Positions 23,531 to 35,340 of a DNA stretch of 64,000 nt are shown here, in pieces. The translations under genes were made by a program, and so were the position numbers. Location of the stretch: positions 1,674,001-1,738,000 of the forward strand of contig JAACJK010000057.1 in the NCBI GenBank assembly GCA_013368325.1. Direction: 5' to 3'. The stretch is from Ephemerocybe angulata (Eukaryota > Basidiomycota > Agaricomycetes > Agaricales > Psathyrellaceae). The number at the start of each line of letters is the position of its first letter. Position 1 is the stretch's first letter. The notes under the pieces were generated by a model, which was given only the letters and a program-made list of their open reading frames with translations, had not been told where the DNA came from and did no database searches.

Positions 23531-25019
23531 ATGCCGCACGATTATCCGTTCTGGTACGTCCAAACAACGGAACGACGCTGCATGTGTCCTGATATCTTCG
23601 CTCAGGCTGGGAGGTAGGGTACCTTGCTTCGGCAAGGGATGATCACGCATGCTCACACTGAAGTTTCCAACCAGGGGTTGCCGCCTCAAGTACGTGTTAG
23701 AATGCCTGCATGTACTCAAATTCTGACTTCTTTGTAGTGGCCGCATCGTGCACACACCCTCTCGATGTCACCAAGGTGTCAGTACGCCCATGACGGCAGT
23801 TTATCTATATCCTCATTCTTACACAGTCCACAGCCGAATGCAAACCTTGGCATCGTTGGAAGGCGCAAAACCGCCCTCGACCTTCAGCGTCATTCGCTCC
23901 TCCGTAAAGGCATCGGGAGTTCGAAGTCTTTATGCGGGACTTACAGCTTCGCTAATGAGGCAGATGTCGTATTCCCTCGTTCGGCTGGGCTCATATGAAC
24001 GGATGAAGGAGTACGTCTCGGCTCGCGGAACAAAGCCAGGTACTTTGGAGCTGCTTTTTGCAGCGAGTGTCGCAGGAGGACTAGGAGGTGTCGCAGGCAA
24101 TCCGGCAGGTATGTTATATCAACTGCGTGTTCTTGCCGTGTGGTTGCTGAGTCAGTGCCGTTAGATGTCCTTCTCGTGAGGATGACAAGCGACTCTGTCC
24201 GACCGCCAGAGAAGCGGTACAACTATTCTAATGCTTTCTCTGGTCTGGTCAGTCTAATAAAAGAGGAAGGCCTGAAGGGCTTGACTAGAGGCCTTGGTAC
24301 AAATACGGTATGTCTGACCGACTATGTGGTTCGTTCAACACCGGAAACTAACTTCACGTGCAGGCCAGGGCAATTCTCATGAACGTATGTGCTGTTCTTG
24401 ACCCCGAACTACAGTTTTATCTGATCGTCCTATTCAAAGGCTTCTCAAGTTGGCTCGTAGGCATCGAGTTAATCTATACAGCTCTTTTTGTGAAGACTGA
24501 CTTGAAGTTCTCCCTGCAGTTATGATTTTTTCAAGACGCAGTTACTATCAAGACATATACCAATCATAGACACAACCCTCAAGGATAATTTGCTCTTGCA
24601 TGTCATCGCCAGCACCCTGGCTGGCACATTTGCTACAAGTACGCTTTCTTTCCCATCAAAGTTCGCTCTACTGAATGGCTTTCTTCTAGCTGTCTGCTCG
24701 CCTGCTGACGTATTACGGTCGAGAGTAATGGCTTGTGTGAGTATTCGTTTAGTTGGTATCTACCATAGCGGATGCTAAGACTTGCAGACCGACGGTGGTA
24801 AACTTATGCCCATATTGGCCAAATCTTTCCGCGAGGAAGGGGCAAGTTTCCTCTTCAAGGGGTGGACACCTGCTTTCGTTCGCCTGGCACCAAATACGGT
24901 CCTTCTATTTGTCTTCTACGAGGTAGGTCAATCGTTGAAATGCAGGCAATGGATTGCTAACATCTGTTTAGCAACTTAAGACAGCCTGGAGAACAACCTT
25001 CAAGGAAGAGACAGTATAG
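23531..25019 (+). CDS. DIC1: Mitochondrial dicarboxylate carrier
   Basis: Inner-mitochondrial-membrane carrier exchanging malate/succinate for phosphate. Exon 1 is only 23 bases (23531-23553) and joins at 23664 to give MPHDYPFWFQPGVAAS, then MAASCTHPLDVTKVRMQT, the first carrier signature. The second (GNPADVLLVRMTSD) and third (CSPADVLRSRVMAC) signatures are each restored across introns, as is SYDFFKTQLL. The GNPADV and SPADVLRSR wording is that of the dicarboxylate/oxaloacetate branch. The final exons give KGWTPAFVRLAPNTVLLFVFYEQLK and end KEETV at 25019. About 300 residues and six helices, normal for the family. Start choice rests on frame continuity, since there is no other ATG that fits. 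Confidence 0.88.
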
Positions 25020-26119
25020 AGACACACACGGAAGCACGAAGACTCAAGAGGACACTGCTGGAACGTTTCTGGAGCACCTAGATTATCTATCCACTCTTAT
25101 TTATCCCGCATCTAGTCATCACTGTTGTTAGTAGAGGGGAAGAGGCTCGCGTTAATGGCAAATTTAGAGAGAGCCAGAGATTTTGGAAGGTTGGGCAAAT
25201 TAACACGGCCGGTCTCTGGCAGCTATTTCACTTGAGGTTGATCGGGGGATGGCAGCATTCCCTGAGCCTTTGGAGACGAGTGAAATTCTCTTCTTCTCCC
25301 TGTTCCTTCGAAAGGTGCCGACATAACGTCCGAAAATCACATTGACGAGCACGACGATAGCAAGCTCACCACCAAAGCTTCCAGATGAAATATGGAGAGA
25401 TTGAACTTTTCAGAGAGGTTATGAATCGCTGTTGCGGCATTGAGAGATATCACAACTTTCTCTATGATAGGGTCTTGTCGGAGGATCGATTGACCAGCTG
25501 TAGTAGCTTTCCCCTCGGAAAGTCGCGTCACTTTCCCTAGTCTGTGGACTTGGGAGGATTTAGACTCGGTACATAGCTGCTGTCGGAAGCTATCTCGACA
25601 TGTGCTGCCACAGTTTTCTGTACACCTGGGTATCTGGGTAGCACGTTATGCCGCTACTCGGTCATATATGCGTTATAAAGACACGGCTCCGGGCGACAGG
25701 GACCAAGCCTGCGTGAAAAGGAAGACCAACTGCGCGCAGTAGCTTTCACACAAATATTCAAAATAAGCGCCCAAAAGTCAGGGGCATCATGAATTGCACG
25801 GGCGCACGCATGGAGTCTCAGTCAGCTTTCTGGTCAGTCCCATCCTCTTCACCTCTCAACGCAAGGACAAAGTAAAGCTCGATTCAATGCACCCTGGCCC
25901 GGACTTCGCTAATGGATAGGTGTTTAGGGAGTCCTGGCGAGAGGCTATTAATCCTGATCGCGCGTGTTGAAGTAAACTGTAAAAGTCCTCCAGGCATCAG
26001 GGGATCTCCCCTGTCATATACAGTAACGGAGTCTTCCGAGCACAAACAGTGTTAGAAATAAATCGAGCCTGGAGAGAAATAGAAATGGCAGTTGGCGTAG
26101 CACGCCTGCGAGGGGCTCC
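25020..26119. other. 1.1-kb convergent intergenic stretch
   Basis: Between the stops of the carrier and the ZZ-finger gene. The longest open frame (25337-25531, minus) has no ATG start, no recognisable domain and no clear splice partners. I see no supported gene here. Confidence 0.55.
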
Positions 26120-27628
26120 TCACTCCAACTCCTCAGGCTCATCTGGTAAGTCCGCGCCAAGCTCCTCGACATACGGTTTGACGTTCTCGTACTTGACTTT
26201 AAACGGCTTCCCAAGCTCCTCCACAAACACGGTAACCTTCCCAGCCGCCGTATCCACACTCTGAACGACGCCCCGCTTCCCATTCATCTCCACCTTGCTC
26301 AAGTTAGTGAGGACGACCTCGTCGTCCTTCCTCCATCCCCCCGCACCACCCGTGTTTCTCACGGGGGGTGGGCGTGCAGGAGGCTCGAATGCCTCCTTCG
26401 CCTTCTGCCTGCGCGAATTGATGTCGCGGCAGCCCGTAGTTGAGATGCGGTGCGACGAGAGGAACGTGTTAAGTTCCCCGATTGACATACAGTCAACGTG
26501 CGTCTCCCAGACACGCTTGCAGAGCGTCTCCTTGTCGAGAATGTCGCCGGCGAGAACATCGCGCTCGGCGAGGAAGGACTTGAGCTCTGTGATCGACATG
26601 TTTTGGTAGAAAAACCCATTGTGAGAAGACGACGAGGGGGAAGAGAGGGGGACCTTGACGTCGGCGGGCGGAGGGGGAGGAACCGAGCGCGACGCGGGCG
26701 CCTGTGCAGCACGAGCAGGTGGGGGCGCGGTGCGAGTCGCCTCTTGATAAGGAGGGGGAGGAGGAGGCGGGACTCCGCTGCGAACAGGGAGGTAGACAGG
26801 CGAGTCTTCCGGGCGCTCGTACCTCCTGAAATGGTGGCCGGTGTCGATATGCTTGTTGCCGGTGTAGCAGCCGTTGCAGAGGTCGTAGTCGTAGCATACG
26901 TTGCACTTGAAGCGGGGCCCGGTGAAGAGCTGCCAACCGCAGCCGTCGCAGTTGGCTTGGTGCTGTCCTGGGACATTTCGAGGAGGGAGGGGAGGAGGTG
27001 CCGGGGCTGGAGCTGGGCTCCGAGCACGGGCGGTGGAGGAGGAAGACGTGCTTGTCATGAGCGCATCGAGGAACGTCTCGAAGATGGGTTTGCACTCGCT
27101 ATCGCTTCCTCTGGGGCATGTCGAGCAAGCGCACATCCCGGGTTTTCCTTCGCAATGCTGACAATGGTTCGTGCCGAGGATGATCTTCGCAATGCGTTCC
27201 ACGGGGCCGTGGTAGAACGTGTTTAGCCAGCTTGTCTTGTAGAACATAACCTTAGTCACGTCCTTGACCTGTCCCCCAATAATGAAGTCCCTCTGGATAG
27301 AGACAATGTCGCACGCCGCCGTGATGTTGACGAACTTATTCGACGAGCCGGAGGGTACGATCTCGCCGGCGTCATCCTTGAAGATGAGTTTGTCGATGAA
27401 GATATCAGGGCTGAACTCGACTGCGGACTTGAAAACGAGCGCAAGGCGCACCCCTGAGAGGGAGCGGTAATTCTGGTAATCGACGAGGTCGTCGTGGAGG
27501 ATATCGAGGCCGAGAGAGATGGTGACACAATTAAGATAGTACATGAGGCGGGCAACATCATCGTCGGGCACAGTGGTAGTGCGCCCAAACTCAGAGAACG
27601 AGATGTTGAGGGAGGTTGCTGTCGCCAT
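26120..27628 (-). CDS. ZZ-type zinc-finger protein, intronless
   Basis: Single 502-codon exon, start MATATSLNISFSEFG. I do not recognise a named orthologue. Residues 1-150 form a globular N-domain with a Cys cluster (CQHCEGKPGMCACSTC). After a Ser/Pro linker comes a ZZ finger at about residues 230-270 (CDGC, CNVCYDYDLCNGC, then a His pair in TGHHF). A poly-Pro region follows, then two SAP-like helical repeats (MSITELKSFLAERDV and MSIGELNTFLSSHRI). The C-terminus is a KOW/Tudor-like segment (NGKRGVVQSVD to VKYENVKPY). ZZ fingers usually bind peptides such as histone or ubiquitin-related tails; a scaffold role is inference only. Lack of introns is odd among intron-rich neighbours. Confidence 0.8.
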   Translation of the reverse strand: MATATSLNISFSEFGRTTTVPDDDVARLMYYLNCVTISLGLDILHDDLVDYQNYRSLSGVRLALVFKSAVEFSPDIFIDKLIFKDDAGEIVPSGSSNKFVNITAACDIVSIQRDFIIGGQVKDVTKVMFYKTSWLNTFYHGPVERIAKIILGTNHCQHCEGKPGMCACSTCPRGSDSECKPIFETFLDALMTSTSSSSTARARSPAPAPAPPPLPPRNVPGQHQANCDGCGWQLFTGPRFKCNVCYDYDLCNGCYTGNKHIDTGHHFRRYERPEDSPVYLPVRSGVPPPPPPPYQEATRTAPPPARAAQAPASRSVPPPPPADVKVPLSSPSSSSHNGFFYQNMSITELKSFLAERDVLAGDILDKETLCKRVWETHVDCMSIGELNTFLSSHRISTTGCRDINSRRQKAKEAFEPPARPPPVRNTGGAGGWRKDDEVVLTNLSKVEMNGKRGVVQSVDTAAGKVTVFVEELGKPFKVKYENVKPYVEELGADLPDEPEELE

Positions 27629-28661
27629 TACGCTGGCTAGCGGGTGGCGAGTGCGATGGAGACCAGTGAGGTTGGGAGTACTGTCGACAGATGATGATGC
27701 GAGGGGAAGGAAGAAAGAAAGAGGGCATGGATCCCTCGACTTACTTATGAGATCTCAGTGACAACGATGGCAAGCCTGGGAGCGTTGCCAATGCCTTGTG
27801 CCTTGATCCAAAAGCAGTGGTCTGCGTCACCGTTTGCATCCAGAGATAGACGCCCGGCTTGGGCCCGGCTCCCACACTCTCCCCCGCCCTCCTGAGCACT
27901 GCGAGACCTTGCGAGACGCTGTGCACAGACAGCCGAGGTATCCGGGTGGGGATAAGCATACGGAAGGTGTTAATAGAAGCGCATGGTGTTAGATACACCC
28001 GCCAGGAACACGATAGCCATCGTTGATTCGGGCGCACTACGCACGAAGGCACAGCTTCTGGAGCACCAGATGATTGGCTCAGCAGCCGCCTTCGAGTTCG
28101 AGGTTGACCTGAGGCCAGCGGCCAGTGACAGGTGCATGTCGTCGGTCTGTTCCAGACCTGCCTCAAATTCTGGGGCAAGTCTTAAAGCTTAAAGGCCGAA
28201 AGAAAGAAGCATATCGACGGGGCACCACCGCATACGCTGCCAGAATCATTGGTGCCCCGTCCACAGCAAGGTGACGGCGAGCGCCGAGGACCTATCCAAC
28301 AACTCCTCAGCTGGTCGAGTGTCTGATAGGGCTTCCATTTGACATTCTGAATGTCGCATCAGCTGCCAGCCTCACAGGGACACGGACGAGTTCGACGAAC
28401 CTTTGGCATCGACGATGATGAGCACATGATCCTCCACCCACCGAGGGGCTTGACAAGGAGTGGTCATAACAACTCTCCCGAATCCTACTAAGTATATGAG
28501 TTTGGAAACCTAAGAAACTTGAACAGGAGATGGATAATGCTGGACTGATGCGATATAGCTTCCAGCTGTGCAGTGGCTGTCCCTGCGCTTATCACTTTCA
28601 GGCACTTTCCCACTAATTCCCGATCCTAAAAGAAGTGTTTCTCATCACAACAAGATTGAAA
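27629..28661. other. 1-kb intergenic stretch with a perfect inverted repeat
   Basis: Upstream of the ZZ gene and downstream of the GH43 stop. Short frames here show no family motifs. It contains the 12-bp inverted repeat listed separately. Confidence 0.55.
28216..28261. repeat. Perfect 12-bp inverted repeat, 22-base spacer
   Basis: GACGGGGCACCA at 28216-28227 and its exact complement TGGTGCCCCGTC at 28250-28261. It could form a GC-rich hairpin or be a paired protein-binding site. It lies about 590 bases upstream of the ZZ-finger start. Confidence 0.75.
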
Positions 28662-30793
28662 CTAAGTTGCAGTGTACACTATGATCTTGTCCAGGTCAGC
28701 GGCGTAATCTAGAATTTTCTCAGATTCTAAAGTTAAAGAAGTAGGTCGGACAACTCACTGCTTTGCCCCGCGCCGATAGTGATGGTGTTTGTACCACTCC
28801 GCAGGTTAAGTTTAACGGGTACGGAGAGAACCACACCTCCGCCTCCAGTGTTAGGCTGGTCTACGCGTACCGCGGTGCCGCCATTGACACTGAGCACGTC
28901 GCGTTAGTAACTAAGTTACTCCATTTTCTCATCGCGTCAAGGAATACATACCTGATGGTCGTGTTCCTCCACCCAGAGTCAGCTACATTATGGCCTTCTC
29001 ACATTTTTGGATAACAAGGGGGATAACTTGAGCGCACACCATTAGCGTAATAGAGAGATATCCATTGGTCAGCGCCGATGCCCTGCACGTTGGTAATCGT
29101 CACTGAACCTCCATTGCCTGGAATATGGTCAAATGCCAGCTCAAATCACCCAAAGGACGAAACGTACCAATGTAACCGACAGCAACACCACCAGAGAACC
29201 CCGTGTTATTAAGCAACCGTGCATTTCCAGACAGGCTTCCTTTTTCCGCCTCGTACGTTGTTCCTGCAGCTGCCGTGGTGACGCCGTTATCGAGGTTAAC
29301 GCTCCACACATCTGAGGCGACAATAGTAGGCAGGTTGTTGCTACCCCACACTAAAGGGTACCAGATATACCTGCTGCTCCCGAGCAAGTTCGGCCTCCAT
29401 CGGTCTCCCATGTAGATTGCAGTATTCTGGTTGAGGAGAAGGTTGTATGTTCTGGGAAAAGTACGTGCGCGTAGCGCGAGGTGCGATGTCTTGTTCTGCA
29501 GACCAGGGACCAGAAAGAGACTAAGATAGCGGAGACAGATGAGGTCAGGTCTTGTCCCAACACAGGTACCTAGAGCACATACTGAGGCCGTCACAACCTT
29601 GTTTGGATTGGGGTCCCAGCCGGTCGTATGAGATGCAAAAAGATGATAGACCTAGCTCGCTTGTTAGGATGACTCTCAGGAAGATGGAAGACTTTACATG
29701 CCCCGTTCCGCTTGATGATTCCAGGAGATTCGAATGTGGATTCTGAAGGAATAGTCGCTCGCTTGTCAAGAGTCGCAAGATTAAAGTATTGTGCGCGCTT
29801 ACTAGAGATGACGGATACTTGAGTAACCACGCTATAGTAGTTAGCATCTAATCTTGATATTTTGAAGTTCTGGTTGTTGTCCGAGGCATACAAGAGGTAG
29901 GCTGTTTGCGCCGCTAAATTGACTGGTGTTAGTATGGGCAACATATTCCGATGTGGATTTTGCTAACCGTCGTCTGTTGGGAACGCACGATCAGGTCAAC
30001 CTGATGACTCGATTTTATTCTTTATTGTCTTCTTACCGTCTTGGTAAATGCCCATGTCCCTGCTCTCAGCACCGAGGGGACGAAAGCTGCCTCTGTACGA
30101 AAATGGCCCACAGGGAGTCTTGGCTGTTGCAACACCGACTTGCGCGGCACCGTAACTAGTGAGTTATCAGCATTGCCCGAGAGCCCCCTAGTAAAGCCTA
30201 CCCACTTGCTGCTATCCGAGTGAAACCACATCACATACTCGGAATTCTAGGAGAGGGATCGCATTTGTCACTGACCAGGGCATGAATAAATGCCCACCGC
30301 TTTGTTGTATATCACTAGAATACCGTCAGACGAAGGAATTTATGGTTGGACACTCTGGCTTACCCTTGGGGCGTTCAACAAGATTGTTAGTTGAGATGTT
30401 CCCTCCAGCGACCGGTGTGAGGGCATCGTTGTGGCGCGTCCACGTCGTCAAATCTGGGGACTAAACAAGGTTGAGAAATCATAAGAATCATAAGAGAGAC
30501 GAAGAAGTACCGAGTAGCAGCTGACTGCTCTGAAAGTTCCTCCATTGTGCGCTTTGTCCTCACCATGCCAATACCAAGTCGAGCCAACCTGCCATTCGAG
30601 AACGCAGTGAGTGATCGGCGTGAGGGCCGTAACAAATCGAACATTACCGAACCTTGAGTATACCACCGCCATGAGCTTGAATAACGTTCCCGCTCGTGTC
30701 GACCCATGTAGCGCCTGGAACGATGACGGCTGCACCGCTCAGCGAGCTCAAAGATACCACCGAGGCGGCTAGAAGCGCCGCTTTGCAAAGCAT
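28662..30793 (-). CDS. Secreted GH43 exo-beta-1,3-galactanase with CBM35
   Basis: Extracellular enzyme expected to cleave the beta-1,3-galactan backbone of arabinogalactan proteins. It starts with a signal peptide (MLCKAALLAASVVSLSSLSGAAV), then NVIQAHGGGILKVGSTWYWHGEDK across an intron. GTFRAVSCYS, WTRHNDAL, ERPKV, EYVMWFHSDSS, ESRDMGIYQD, LLYASDNNQNFKISRL, ESPGIIKRNG and NLLGSSRYIWYPL all match GH43 subfamily 24. The C-terminal module (YEAEKGSLSGNA, SGGVAVGYIGNGGSVT, ISLYYANADSGWRNTTI, LDKIIVYTAT) is CBM35. The layout equals that of the characterised Phanerochaete galactanase. The position of the classical GH43 base Asp is occupied by QAHGGG, as in that subfamily. Stop at 28662-28664; many short introns. 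Confidence 0.87.
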
Positions 30794-31410
30794 ATTCGAC
30801 GAGCGTATCTTACCGAGACTAGTGGCGTTTACAGACCCAGTTTTATACCGTCTTTAAATCCCGAGATATACAATGTGAGAATTGGACGGATAGAAATCGG
30901 ATAGAGGCTCATGGTTACGGCCTCGATCATTCGACCAGCCTAGCAAACTGAGAGGTGTGCCCGCCGCATTTCACTGATCATGCACTTGACCGTAGTGAAA
31001 GGTAAGTATGGAAAGATCCAATGGCCTAGATATCAGGGGATGTATAAGCGCAATAGTTGTAGATAGTGACGACAGAGACACCCAGTCCCCTTGTTAAACG
31101 CTGAGAATTGGGAAGAACCTGGGTGGAATGTCGGAAGTCGAAAGGCTTACACGAAGCTCGAAGGTCATGGGTGTCTCCTTCGTGGGTCATGCAGGTGGCA
31201 CTTTAACTCCAAGAAGCGACTATGGAGCAGAGACCGCCTGGCGCCAGAGGGTGATGGTTCGTGATCAAGGCCGGACCGCCCCGTTGGCAAGCGCTCGTCG
31301 GAGGAGCGTACGAAGGCTTACGTAATCCATTATTTTGCAAACACTGCTCTATAGGCAACTTGAAAGCCTATACCATCTTCTCAACTCATTACTCTGTCAG
31401 TCGTGTCCGT
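30794..31410. other. Divergent promoter region, GH43 / ROK1
   Basis: 617 bases between two divergent starts. Apart from the TATA box near the GH43 end, no element is recognised. Confidence 0.55.
30841..30847 (-). promoter_or_regulatory. TATA box of the GH43 gene
   Basis: TATAAAA on the minus strand, ending 47 bases before the ATG at 30793, a position fitting a short leader. Confidence 0.5.
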
Positions 31411-33568
31411 ATGGAAGCCTTCCAACTACTCTCGAGAGGAGGTGTCAAGTTCGACAAGAACAGGTTCAAGCCAGACGTTCAACTGTTCCAAGTAAGCCTG
31501 GGTTAAATAGCGATTCGGGGTTCCACTAACGCAACGCTCGACCACAGAAGAATGGCGAGTCCAGTTCCCGCGATCCCAAGCCAAAGGCGAAGGATGCCAA
31601 TAGCCAGTCACTTCCAACGGAGCTCGACTTCTTCAAGTATGCCGAGGGAGGGCATGGCAAGCGGAAGGCATCAGAGAAGGATGGCGGTCCAGGGACTAAA
31701 CGGGCAAAGCTGGACGAGGACGTGAGGATGAACTCAGACGAAGAAGAGGAAACGGATGGAAAGACACAACAGGAAGATTCAAGTGTGGCTCCTCAACGAC
31801 ACCGTATCACAATGAAAGGCCTAAATCCCCCTCAAGAAGCCGTTACTTTCGAGGAGATGAAGGAACGGTACTCTATGCCAGCCCAGCTGTACGCCAATCT
31901 TGCGAAAAACGACTACATTCATCCAACAGGCATTCAGTCCAGTGGCATTCCCGTTCTCCTTGAGGTGCGTGTCTGAATAGACTAATTAGAGGCCCGGCGC
32001 TTATTTGTGTCCCACAGTCGCGCGATGTAGCTGCAATCTCACCAACGGGAACAGGAAAGACCCTATCCTACCTCTTACCTATCTTCACAAAACTTGGAAG
32101 CCCGTCATCTAGTCAGCAAGCCCAGGAGAACGGCTCGGGGAAGGGTGTCAGAGCTATCGTCATCGCACCAACTCGTGAATTGGCTCACCAAATCCACAAC
32201 GAATGCCTGAAGCTCGCGCAGGGTAGAAAGTGGCGTATCGTCTTGTTCAGCAAGGCGACGGCGAGTACGCTATCCGACAAGTCGATTCGCGATAAAGTAG
32301 GTCCGTAGTCATTATTTCGAATGCGATCAAGGCATCTGACTCGGGACTCGTAGATATCATCATCAGTACGCCTCTACGACTCGTCTCCTCGATTCAGGAG
32401 GGTTCATTAGAACTCGAAAAGTGCGTCTTTGTGCAACTCGTGCTCTAAACACCTCTCATTTCTCCTTTTAGTGTCCGCCATCTTGTTCTCGATGAAGCCG
32501 ACCGACTGCTAGACTCAGAATTTCTGGAACAAATACAAGAGATCACGGCTGCTTGCACACACCCAAATCTCCAAAAGGCGATGTTCAGCGCCACTCTTCC
32601 TGCAGGAGTCGAGAAGACTGCTATGGGTATGCTCCAGGATCCTATACGACTCGTCGTTGGCTTGAAGTGAGTGTGCAGTTCATTGTGCTCTGTGCCCAAG
32701 TCTCATCGGCGTGTGTAGGGATACGCCTCTTCCACTGATCGCACAGTCGATGACATATGTTGCAGATGATGCATCAAAATTGCCCAGTCTTTTGACATAC
32801 CTGGCCCAGCCATACAACCCTCCAGTCCTCGTTTTCACATCCTCACAACCTCGCGCCAGCTCGTTGGCTGAAGAACTGACTTTGAATGGGATCCGGAACG
32901 TCGATTGTCTGCATGCTGGAATCACGAAGAAGGAACGAGAAGACGCTATCACGCGGATGCGTAAGGGAGAGACATGGATTTTGATTAGCACGGAAGTGAT
33001 GGCCCGCGGTATGGACTTCAAGGGAGTGCGAGAAGTAATCAACTACGATTTCCCGACCAGCGTCCAGAGCTATATCCATCGAATAGGTGAGTTCTTTTCT
33101 AGCATACCCCTCCCACCAATCTCAAACATGTGACAGGTCGTACTGGACGAGCCGGACGTGAAGGAAAAGCTGTGACCTTCTTCACTGACGAAGATGGCCC
33201 ATTTTTGAAATCGTAAGTTCATTCTGGTGGGAGGTATGCTTTGTATTCTGACAATACCATGTGCGTACAGAATTGCAAATGTTATCCTGCAATCTGGGTC
33301 CACAGTCCCTGATTGGATGCTAAAGCTTCCGAAGCCGTCGAAAATGAAACGCAGGCAAATGGGCAAAGTGAAGCGGCCCGAGATTGTGAATAATGCGCGC
33401 AAAGTAGGCCGCCGAGAAGCAGTCAAAAAACGGCAAGTTCTCACTATCCAAGTCTTGTTTCTGATGGTGATTCCGTTCTGACATGCATATGACAGGGAAA
33501 TGATAACTGGGTCGAAGAGAAGGTCGGCCAAGGGGGATGAGGCACGAGAGGGTCCGCCTTCATCATAA
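31411..33568 (+). CDS. ROK1: DEAD-box RNA helicase Rok1/DDX52
   Basis: Nucleolar helicase for early 18S rRNA processing, releasing snoRNAs such as snR30 from pre-ribosomes. The ATG at 31411 gives [27 protein letters not shown], the Rok1 N-terminus, then an acidic/basic linker and [14 protein letters not shown] (Q motif). Helicase motifs are [10 protein letters not shown] (I), [11 protein letters not shown] (Ia), STPLRL (Ib), VLDEADRLL (II), MFSATLP (III), VFTSSQPRA (IV), [10 protein letters not shown] (V) and [15 protein letters not shown] (VI). The C-terminal Lys/Arg-rich segment ([20 protein letters not shown]) is also typical. Several introns; stop TAA at 33566-33568. The protein works in the same pathway as the Utp5-like gene, 26 kb away. 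Confidence 0.92.
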
Positions 33569-34076
33569 TCAAGGTCGAGGCATAGGCTTTTATGGGCCTC
33601 TATATAGTCTTGTTCCCGGTAGAGAGCACAAAAATGCAGCCACCTGCCTCTTCCGACACGCCACACTGGCGAAGCTGAGCTCTGACCTTAACGAGGTTGC
33701 CCCAAACCCGGTAAGGAACAAGTATGACCAAAACAGGACAAGGATGGCTACTGGGGAAGGTGACCTAAGCTAGCTCAAGCTGGGGTGAAGCGTTGTTGTC
33801 TGAATCTGGACGGAGATGTACATTCGGACTCTGTCTTATGTGATATCACATTTGCCTCATGGACACCACGACGTTCTTTTGAGTAAGGGTAGGAAATTCA
33901 GACGGACTAAAGATGGAAGGCAATTGGAATCGAGCCACGACCCCCCAAATCTAGAAAAGACTACTGTGATATGTCCCGAATGGCAACAGGAACTCGTCAG
34001 AAGATAGTGACCTTGGAGCTCCCGCCCATTAATTTCCCTTCCTAGCCTATCGCTTGTCCCTTCTATCGCAAACTCA
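33569..34076. other. Intergenic, promoter of the HMG-box gene
   Basis: 508 bases between the ROK1 stop and the HMG start, same strand. No gene or repeat is recognised. Confidence 0.5.
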
Positions 34077-35193
34077 ATGCTTAACTCCTACCAAACAGGT
34101 GCGGCCCCGTTCGCTCGTCGTCCTCGTGTCCTGGAGTATGATTGCTGATTGGCTCTTTAGTAGTTTCCCTGGGTTATCACAGCGTCGACTCGGCGTATTG
34201 CGCGAACTGGCCCGTCCTCGACGCGAACGCTGGGTGTGATAGCCCGGAATATTCCACTCAGTCCTATTACACGCCCTCACCTCCACCACGACTCGTGAAG
34301 AGGCGCGCGACCCGGCCATCACAGCCAAAGAAGCGCGAACCTGGGTACATCGCCCGCCCTCCCAACGCTTTCTTCATTTTTCGCTCCGAGTTCTGGGCCA
34401 AAGAGAAGGCCAAGGTTGCACCCGTCGAGCGCGACCACCGCGACATCAGTCGCATCGTCGCTCATTGTTGGCATAGCATGGGTGCCGACAAACAGAAGGT
34501 GTACTACGACCGCGCGAAGCTTGTCAAGGAAATGCACCGGCTGCAGTACCCGCACTACCGTCTCAAGCCTGCTGTCCGCCGTCCGCGCGCGCCTAAGAAC
34601 AAAACGGGAGTTGTGATCGCCAAGGAGGAGCGCTGCCGCCGCATTGCGTCTATAATCATGGCCACGGAGGGGCACGAGGTTTATCAGTCGAATTCCCAAT
34701 CAAATCCCACTGCATATGCCTATTCAGAAGTTGCCCAGGTGTCCAGCAATCCGGACATCGATCCCTCGCAGTATTCACATCTTGCACCTCATGTCGCACC
34801 GCACATTGCCGCACCCATCCCCGTAAGTTTATGTATGGTCTTCACTTCATTGACGCGTTTCTGATCTCTTTGACCTTCCAGATTCGTCCTAGCCCAACTT
34901 TCTGCCCGGAAACCGTCTTTTCAATTCAGATGCAGAGCGAATTACCCTTCCCCCAAGGCAAATACGCCTCCAAATTCGACGATCTCACCGCGTATCCCCC
35001 TCTCCCCCTTGTCGACCCCAGCTATGAACAATTTGGCGACTGGGCTGCCTTTCACCAGATGAACCTTGCTGACTCGCTCGACGAGTTCCAGCTCTCTTTC
35101 CAGAACATGGCGATCGCGACTTCCTCCAATCCATCTGGAAATGGGTTTGTGCAAGGCTGCGATTTCCTTAATTTAGACTTCAGTAACTTTTGA
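34077..35193 (+). CDS. HMG-box transcription factor (MATA-HMG type)
   Basis: DNA-binding regulator of the MATA/SOX-like HMG class. Exon 1 (MLNSYQTGAAPFARRPRVL) joins across a 47-base intron ending TATCACAG to DVDSAYCANWPV. The box runs from about IARPPNAFFIFRSEFW through ISRIVAHCWHSMGADKQKVYYDRAKL to HRLQYPHYR; the hydrophobic wedge region and basic RPPNAF start are intact. Flanking KRRATRPSQPKKR and KPAVRRPRAPKNK are likely nuclear-localisation and DNA-contact basic patches. After the second intron (acceptor before IRPSPTFC) the C-terminus is acidic/aromatic, ending FLNLDFSNF, perhaps an activation domain. Such factors include mating and fruiting regulators (for example Prf1- or Pcc1-like), but the target cannot be assigned. 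Confidence 0.82.
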
Positions 35194-35340
35194 AGAGAGA
35201 GGAAGAGGAAGGCGGAATTATCTGTAATATTCATGTTCCATTATGTCCACCACCACCACTAAACACCTCCAAGTTATTTATGAGCACGTTCAATGCAACC
35301 AATTGTTCCCGGATTGTTGAACAGACCGCACGTTCTCCGA

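Noticed and set aside
25337..25531. Small minus-strand frame between the carrier and ZZ genes
   Set aside because: It begins at GTG rather than ATG and shows no motif or extension by splicing.
27741..28178. 145-codon minus-strand frame as a gene
   Set aside because: No domain, no sensible composition and no splice partners.
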